Source: JALZEG01 sp046263255
GTDB taxonomy: Bacteria > Actinomycetota > CADDZG01 > WHSQ01
NCBI GenBank assembly: GCA_046263255.1
Contig: JBHELD010000051.1
Location: 1 to 16,650, forward strand
Direction of reading: 5' to 3'
DNA length: 16,650 nucleotides
The notes under the pieces are model-generated. The model was given only the letters and a program-made list of their open reading frames with translations, made no database searches and had not been told where the DNA came from. The position numbers and the translations under genes were made by a program. The stretch's first letter is position 1. Every line of letters begins with the position of its first letter. This document shows positions 12,704 through 16,650 of this stretch, one piece after another.

Positions 12704-13683
12704 GGTACGACAACCCCGACTGGGACGACGTCGTCGCCCTCCTGAAGGGGGCGACCGAGGTCGCGCTCGCGTGCCACGTCAACCCGGACGGCGACGCGGT
12801 GGGCTCGCTGCTCGCCGTCTCGCTCGGCCTGCGCAAGCTCGGCGCGCGCACCTGGCCGAGCTGGGGGACCGACCCCGTCGTGATGCCCCCGGCGTACGGG
12901 TTCCTCCCCGGCGCCGACACGCTCATGCAGCCGCGCGAGGTCCCCGACGTGCCGGTCTTCGTCGCGCTCGACTGCGGCGCCGCTGACCGCCTCGGAGACC
13001 TCGAGGCGAAGGCGAAGGCCGCACCGGTGCTCGTGAACGTCGACCATCACCCCGGCAACGAGAGCTTCGGGACCCACAACGTCGTCGTGACGCATGCGTC
13101 GTCGACCGCCGAGCTTGCGGCGCGCCTGCTCCTCGACGCGGGCGTCGAGCTCGACAGGGACATCGCGACCACCCTCTACACCGGGATCGTCACCGACACC
13201 GGGCGGTTCCAGTACTCGAACTCGACGCCGGAGACCCTGCGGCTCGCCGCCGACCTGCTCGAGCTCGGCGTCGCGGCGCCCGAGGTCGCCATCGAGGTCT
13301 TCGAGAGCGCGCCGTACGGGTTCTTGAAGCTCACCGGTCGCGTGCTCGAGCGCGCGGTGCTGTTCGAGGACGAGCGCTTCATCTATTCGTGGGTCGACCG
13401 CGCCGACCTCGACGAGACCGGCGTGGCGATGGACGAGACGGAGAAGCTGATCGACGTCATCCGGGCGACGAACGTCGCCGACGTGGCGGCGATCTTCAAG
13501 CAGCAGCCCAACGGCGAGTACCGCGTGAGCCTCCGGTCCAAAGGACCCGTCAGCGTCGGGGCGATCGCCCGGGCACGCGGCGGCGGCGGCCACGAGCTTG
13601 CGGCCGGGTTCACGGCGCGGGACGTGCACGAGGCGGCGGCGTCGATCCGCGAAGGCGTCCGTGCGGCCGGAAGCGCCGCGTGA
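12700..13683 (+). CDS. nrnA: DHH/DHHA1 phosphoesterase, NrnA-like oligoribonuclease / pAp phosphatase
   Basis: DHH-family manganese phosphoesterase. NrnA proteins degrade nanoRNA and cyclic-dinucleotide breakdown products (pApA, pGpG) and dephosphorylate pAp; which substrate dominates here cannot be read from sequence. The 327-residue protein has motif I CHVNPDGDAVGS (25-36), motif II LDCGA (D91), the name motif VDHH (114-117) followed by PGNESFGTHN, then GIVTDTGRFQYSN, and the C-terminal DHHA1 substrate site with GGGGHELAAGF. All metal ligands are present. The start is TTG at 12700, overlapping the rbfA stop by four bases, with GAGGG just upstream; it gives an N-terminus of normal length. 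This gene after rbfA is also found in mycobacteria. It fits functionally with PNPase downstream, which produces short RNA ends. Confidence 0.9.
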   Translation: MRYDNPDWDDVVALLKGATEVALACHVNPDGDAVGSLLAVSLGLRKLGARTWPSWGTDPVVMPPAYGFLPGADTLMQPREVPDVPVFVALDCGAADRLGDLEAKAKAAPVLVNVDHHPGNESFGTHNVVVTHASSTAELAARLLLDAGVELDRDIATTLYTGIVTDTGRFQYSNSTPETLRLAADLLELGVAAPEVAIEVFESAPYGFLKLTGRVLERAVLFEDERFIYSWVDRADLDETGVAMDETEKLIDVIRATNVADVAAIFKQQPNGEYRVSLRSKGPVSVGAIARARGGGGHELAAGFTARDVHEAAASIREGVRAAGSAA

Positions 13684-14537
13684 CCGACGGCGTCCTCGTG
13701 ATCGACAAGTCGGCCGGGATGACGTCGCACGACGTGGTGGATGCCGTGCGACGCGCTCTGCAGACCCGCAAGGTCGGTCATGCCGGGACGCTCGACCCGG
13801 ACGCGACCGGGATCCTCCTCGTCGGCGTCGGCAAGGCGACGCGCTTTCTGTCCTACGCGCAGGCCGCGCCCAAACGCTACGTCGCCGGTGCGCAGTTCGG
13901 CTCCTCCACGACGACACAGGACGCGTCCGGCGAGGTCGTGGCGACGGCCGAGCCGCGGTTCTCCGAGCCCGAGCTCGTCGCCGCTCTGGCGCGCTTCACC
14001 GGCGAGATCGAGCAGGTCCCGCCGATGGTGTCGGCGGTCAAGGTCGGCGGCGAGAGGCTCTACCGGAAGGCGCGGCGCGGCGAGGAGGTGGCCAGGGCGC
14101 CGCGGCGCGTCACGATCCACGAGCTGAAGCTCCTGGAGGTCGACGCGTCCACGGCCCGCGCGACCTTCGAGGTCCTGTGCTCCGGCGGGACCTACGTACG
14201 GACGCTCGTCCACGACCTGGGCGCCGCGCTCGGATGCGGCGCGCACCTGACCTCGCTGCGGCGGACGGCCGCGGCCGGGTTCACCGAGGCGGACGCGATC
14301 GGGCTGGACGACGTCGACGACGGCGCCCTGCGCCCGCTCGGGGACGCGGTTCGGGACCTCGCGCGCGTGGACGTGGACGTGGCGGCCGCGGCGCTCGTGT
14401 CTCACGGACGGCCCCTGCAGGTCGACGCGCCGGCGCGCCCCGGGGAGCACGTCGCCGTCTTCAACGACGGCGAGCTCGTCGCGGTCTGCGTCGCGGAGCA
14501 CGACCGGCTGCGCCCGGACCGCGTGGTGCCGGCGTGA
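13680..14537 (+). CDS. truB: tRNA pseudouridine-55 synthase
   Basis: Makes pseudouridine at position 55 of the T-loop in elongator tRNAs. The 285-residue protein starts GVLVIDKSAGMTSHDVV and has the catalytic loop GHAGTLDPDATG with catalytic aspartate D39. It continues with KRYVAGAQFGSSTTTQDASG, PPMVSAVKVGGERLYRKARRGEEV, the binding motif GTYVRTLVHDLGAALG, and a C-terminal PUA-like region that recognises RNA. Length is normal for a bacterial TruB. GTG at 13680 overlaps the preceding stop in a GTGA junction and begins exactly where the family domain begins, so it is preferred. No independent ribosome binding site is evident. The stop overlaps ribF in a second GTGA junction. Confidence 0.96.
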   Translation: MTDGVLVIDKSAGMTSHDVVDAVRRALQTRKVGHAGTLDPDATGILLVGVGKATRFLSYAQAAPKRYVAGAQFGSSTTTQDASGEVVATAEPRFSEPELVAALARFTGEIEQVPPMVSAVKVGGERLYRKARRGEEVARAPRRVTIHELKLLEVDASTARATFEVLCSGGTYVRTLVHDLGAALGCGAHLTSLRRTAAAGFTEADAIGLDDVDDGALRPLGDAVRDLARVDVDVAAAALVSHGRPLQVDAPARPGEHVAVFNDGELVAVCVAEHDRLRPDRVVPA

Positions 14538-15514
14538 CGCACGCCGCGTCCGTTCCCGCGCGCCACCAGGCCGCGCGGATCCTCGTCGGCATAGAAGCCC
14601 TCGAGCCCCCCGAGACCGGCGCGGCGGTGACGATCGGAACGTTCGACGGCGTCCACCTCGGCCACCGGGCGCTCATCGCGCGGACGATCGCGGAGGCGCG
14701 GCAGAGGGGGCTCGCGTCCGTGGTCCTCACGTGGGACCGCCACCCCGCGACGACGCTGCGCCCGGATGCCGCGCCGCCGATGCTGTCCAGCCCCGAACGC
14801 AAGATCGAGCTCCTGCGCGAGACCGGCGCCGACGTGATCGCAGTCCTCCCGTTCGACGTCCCGCTCTCCCGGCGGTCCCCGGAGTCGTTCGTCGAGGACG
14901 TGCTCGCGAAGGGGCTCGGGGCGCGGCTCGTCCTCGTGGGCGCCGGCTGGCGGTTCGGCAAGGACCGCGCGGGAACGGTCGAGCTCCTCGAGCGGCTGGG
15001 TCGGGACCTCGGCTTCGAGGCGCGCGGCGTCGAGCTCGAGGAGGTGGGGGGCGAGGCCGCTTCGTCGAGCCGCGTCCGCAAGGCCGTCACCGCCGGTGAC
15101 CTCCCGCTCGCGGAGCGGCTCCTCGGGCGTCCGTTCGACCTAGACGGCGTGGTCGCGCACGGCGACTCCAGGGGGGCGGGGCTCGGCTTCCCGACCGCGA
15201 ACCTCGCGATCGACCCCGCGATCGCCGCGCCTCCGGTGGGCGTCTACGCGGGACGCGCGCGGACGGGGCCTTCCTGGTTCCCCGCCGCCACCAACGTCGG
15301 GGTCAACCCCACGTTCGGCGGAGGCGGGCCGCCGCGGATCGAGAGCTACCTGATCGGCTTCGACGGCGACCTGTACGGCCGGACGCTGCGCGTCGAGTTC
15401 TGGGAGCGGCTCCGCGACGAGAGACGGTTCGGCTCCGCGGCCGCTCTGGTCGAGCAGATCGAGCGGGACGTGGCGGCGACCGAGGCCGCCGTTGCAGCCC
15501 GGGAATGCCCGTGA
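14534..15514 (+). CDS. ribF: Bifunctional riboflavin kinase / FAD synthetase
   Basis: Converts riboflavin to FMN and then FMN to FAD. The 326-residue protein has an N-terminal adenylyltransferase domain with GTFDGVHLGH (35-44), TWDRHPATTL, and the loop VGAGWRFGKDRAGT (usual form VGxDFRFG), then SSSRVRKAV. The C-terminal kinase domain has GLGFPTANL (217-224), GVYAG, ATNVGVNPTFGG and ESYLIGFDGDLYG. Both domains look active. The first ~30 residues are not conserved, so the start could be a little downstream, but GTG at 14534 overlaps the truB stop in the same GTGA geometry as the previous junction. It is normally placed between truB and rpsO, as here, and is the last gene before a 112-base gap. 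Confidence 0.94.
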   Translation: MTHAASVPARHQAARILVGIEALEPPETGAAVTIGTFDGVHLGHRALIARTIAEARQRGLASVVLTWDRHPATTLRPDAAPPMLSSPERKIELLRETGADVIAVLPFDVPLSRRSPESFVEDVLAKGLGARLVLVGAGWRFGKDRAGTVELLERLGRDLGFEARGVELEEVGGEAASSSRVRKAVTAGDLPLAERLLGRPFDLDGVVAHGDSRGAGLGFPTANLAIDPAIAAPPVGVYAGRARTGPSWFPAATNVGVNPTFGGGGPPRIESYLIGFDGDLYGRTLRVEFWERLRDERRFGSAAALVEQIERDVAATEAAVAARECP

Positions 15515-15516
15515 CC

Positions 15517-15525
15517 TGCTACGAT
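15517..15525 (+). promoter_or_regulatory. Extended -10 promoter candidate for rpsO
   Basis: TGCTACGAT at 15517-15525 matches the extended -10 form TGnTAnnnT, three bases after the ribF stop. It lies about 100 bases upstream of rpsO and gives a plausible leader. The best -35-like sequence (TTGCAG, 15492-15497) is 22 bases away, too far, which is tolerable for an extended -10 promoter. Confidence 0.42.
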
Positions 15526-15529
15526 GGCG

Positions 15530-15626
15530 CCGGCTTGCGGCCGGGTCTCACGCCCGCGAGCACCATCAAGAAGCAGCCGCCTCGGCGGGCGCGCCGGGGA
15601 AAGCGAAAGGAACCTGAGTAGCGCGC
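15530..15626 (+). promoter_or_regulatory. rpsO leader with several possible stems
   Basis: CTTGCGG (15534-15540) can pair with CCGCGAG (15554-15560). This competes with CCGGC 15530-15534 pairing GCCGG 15540-15544. A later stem CCGC/GCGG (15577-15580 with 15585-15588) is also possible. The AAAGGA (15606-15611) is about 15 bases before the ATG, unusually far for a Shine-Dalgarno. S15 is known to regulate its own mRNA through unrelated leader structures in several phyla; a similar role here is inference. Confidence 0.3.
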
Positions 15627-15896
15627 ATGCCTCTGCTCAAAGAACAGAAGCAGGAGATCATCTCGGACAACGCCCGCGCGGACGCCGACACCGGGTCGCC
15701 CGAGGTGCAGATCGCCCTGCTGACGCAGCGGATCTCCGAGCTGACCGAGCACCTGAAGACCCACAAGCACGACCACCACTCGAGGCGCGGCCTTCTCCGC
15801 ATGGTCGGCCGCCGCAAGCGTCTGCTCGCGTATCTTCAGCGAGAGGACGTGGACCGGTATCGCGCTCTCATCGGCAAGCTGGGCCTGCGCCGATAG
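15627..15896 (+). CDS. rpsO: 30S ribosomal protein S15
   Basis: Primary 16S rRNA-binding protein that organises the central domain of the small subunit and forms a bridge to 23S rRNA. The 89-residue, all-helical protein is typical in length and sequence: MPLLKEQKQEII, DTGSPEVQIALLTQRI, LTEHLKTHKHDHHSRRGLLRMVGRRKRLLAYL, ending YRALIGKLGLRR. The HDHHSRRGL stretch contacts rRNA. ATG 15627 is the only usable start: the in-frame codons before it run GTA-GCG-CGC after a TGA at 15615-15617. The ribosome binding site is weak and distant. rpsO-pnp is an ancient gene pair, and the 207-base gap between them holds the pnp leader. Confidence 0.97.
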   Translation: MPLLKEQKQEIISDNARADADTGSPEVQIALLTQRISELTEHLKTHKHDHHSRRGLLRMVGRRKRLLAYLQREDVDRYRALIGKLGLRR

Positions 15897-15955
15897 CTCC
15901 GGCCCCCGTCCGAAAAGGAGGACCGCCGCCGCCCTGATCCCGTAGCACCGCAAGT

Positions 15956-16051
15956 GGAGAGGGCCGGCCCTCTCGGTCGGTTATCAGTCGAGGGCTCACC
16001 GGCCACCGGTGGGCACCCCAACTGACAATCGGCCACGGCTGGCGCCTCTCC
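15956..16051 (+). ncRNA. Long pnp leader hairpin (probable actino-pnp RNA)
   Basis: Ninety-six bases fold into one long stem-loop. The outer helix pairs 15956-15969 with 16037-16051, fourteen pairs with one bulged G at 16044 and one G-U. After a small asymmetric loop, an inner helix pairs 15975-15988 with 16021-16034, thirteen pairs with two G-U and one A-C mismatch. The tip is a nine-pair helix, 15994-16002 with 16006-16014, closing a CCA loop. A competing local fold is the perfect palindrome GAGAGGGCCGGCCCTCTC at 15957-15974. A conserved actino-pnp leader motif is catalogued upstream of pnp in actinobacteria, and RNase III cleavage of an rpsO-pnp hairpin controls pnp in Escherichia coli and, as I recall, in Streptomyces. 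I could not align this element to the catalogue model. Confidence 0.7.
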
Positions 16052-16103
16052 TCCGTTCACCCGAACCCGCGCCGAGGCGCGGGTCGAACCACAGGAGGAT
16101 CCC

Positions 16104-16650
16104 ATGTCAACAGCTATGTCGCCCGAGCCGACCTATGTCGAGCGCAAGATCGGCGACTCGGTGTTCCGAATCGAGTCCGGCCGCCTCGCCGGCCAGGCCG
16201 GAGGCGCCGTGCTCGCGTCCGTCGGCGAGACCACCGCATTCGCCGCGGCCACGTCGTCGGCCCCCCGGGGGGACGCCGACTTCTTCCCGCTGACCGTCGA
16301 CGTCGAGGAGCGCATGTACGCCGCGGGCAAGATCCCGGGCGGCTTCTTCCGCCGCGAGGGCCGCGCCAGCGAGAAGGCCATCCTCAACGCGCGCCTCATC
16401 GACCGCCCGCTGCGCCCCGCGTTCCCCGACGGCTTCCGGCACGAGGTGCACGTCGTCGTGAACGTCATGGCCGTCGACGGCATGAACCCCGTCGACATCC
16501 TCTCGATCAACGCCGCCTCCGCCGCGCTGGCGATCTCCGACATCCCCTTCGAGGGGCCCGTCGGCGCGGCCCGCGTCTCGCACGTCAACGGGCGCTGGGT
16601 CGCTAACCCGACGTGGATGGAGCAGGAGGAGGCCACGATCGAGCTCGTCG
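16104..16650 (+). CDS. pnp: Polyribonucleotide nucleotidyltransferase (PNPase), N-terminal part
   Basis: 3'-to-5' phosphorolytic exoribonuclease that degrades mRNA, and in actinobacteria also adds 3' tails. Only the first 182 residues are in the window; the frame is open to the right edge. After a short leader (residues 1-8), the first RNase PH domain is clear: VFRIESGRLAGQAGGAVLASVGETTAFAAAT, FFPLTVDVEERMYAAGKIPGGFFRREGR (with the FFRR RNA-binding motif at 81-84), SEKAILNARLIDRPLRPAFP, and NAASAALAISDIPF. ATG 16104 has AGGAGG (16093-16098) five bases upstream; a second ATG at 16116 in the same frame is less well placed. The catalytic second RNase PH domain and the KH and S1 domains must lie beyond the window. 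Control by the hairpin just upstream is likely. Confidence 0.95.
   Translation, partial: MSTAMSPEPTYVERKIGDSVFRIESGRLAGQAGGAVLASVGETTAFAAATSSAPRGDADFFPLTVDVEERMYAAGKIPGGFFRREGRASEKAILNARLIDRPLRPAFPDGFRHEVHVVVNVMAVDGMNPVDILSINAASAALAISDIPFEGPVGAARVSHVNGRWVANPTWMEQEEATIELV

Noticed and set aside
15957..15974. The perfect palindrome after rpsO as an intrinsic terminator
   Set aside because: It is followed by GGTCGG and not by a T-tract, and its left arm takes part in a longer fold with 16037-16051, so I treat it as part of the pnp leader.
1..16650. Mobile element, CRISPR array, phage or defence island
   Set aside because: Every stretch is explained by conserved housekeeping genes in a conserved order; no transposase, integrase, spaced repeats or composition shift is visible.

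Overview
The window is a dense, very GC-rich stretch of bacterial chromosome holding the conserved translation and RNA-metabolism neighbourhood of an actinobacterium. Three things point to Actinomycetota: the gene order (a WhiG-type sigma factor, then rpsB-tsf-pyrH-frr-cdsA-dxr-rseP-ispG, then rimP-nusA-infB-ylxP-rbfA-nrnA-truB-ribF-rpsO-pnp), the frequent GTG/TTG starts, and a 27-codon gene matching the actinobacterial ribosomal protein bL37. The lineage is probably not a classical Streptomyces or Mycobacterium. EF-Ts is short, and rlmN, proS and ylxR, which often sit in this neighbourhood in those genera, are absent. I see no mobile element, tRNA, rRNA, CRISPR array or accessory island.

Layout. 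(1) Positions 1-435 hold the 3' end of a sigma-28 family gene (WhiG-like). (2) Positions 436-7916 form a head-to-tail series on the + strand: S2, EF-Ts, UMP kinase, ribosome recycling factor, CDP-diacylglycerol synthase, DXP reductoisomerase, the RseP/Rip1-type intramembrane protease and the IspG 4Fe-4S enzyme. It joins translation, pyrimidine nucleotide supply, phospholipid synthesis, envelope-stress proteolysis and two MEP isoprenoid steps. (3) Positions 7917-8265 are a break. A tiny bL37 gene is read on the minus strand, converging on ispG and divergent from rimP. The control region between bL37 and rimP holds a perfect 14-bp palindrome and a strong hairpin. (4) Positions 8266-15514 are a second + strand series: RimP, NusA, IF2, YlxP, RbfA, NrnA-like DHH phosphoesterase, TruB and RibF. 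From ylxP to ribF the genes overlap by four bases at each junction. (5) Positions 15515-16650 hold rpsO and the start of pnp, separated by a 207-nt leader that can form a long branched-free hairpin, probably the actinobacterial pnp leader RNA.

How it works together: the second half is a ribosome-biogenesis and RNA-processing group (30S maturation by RimP and RbfA, pseudouridylation by TruB, initiation by IF2, transcription control by NusA, RNA decay by PNPase and NrnA). The first half supplies ribosome assembly, elongation and recycling functions and membrane precursors. There is no obviously new multi-gene system. The points most worth a second look are the bL37 gene and its shared control region, the pnp leader with two competing folds, an Asn-to-Lys change in the IF2 G4 motif, the long low-complexity tail of S2, and the compact EF-Ts.
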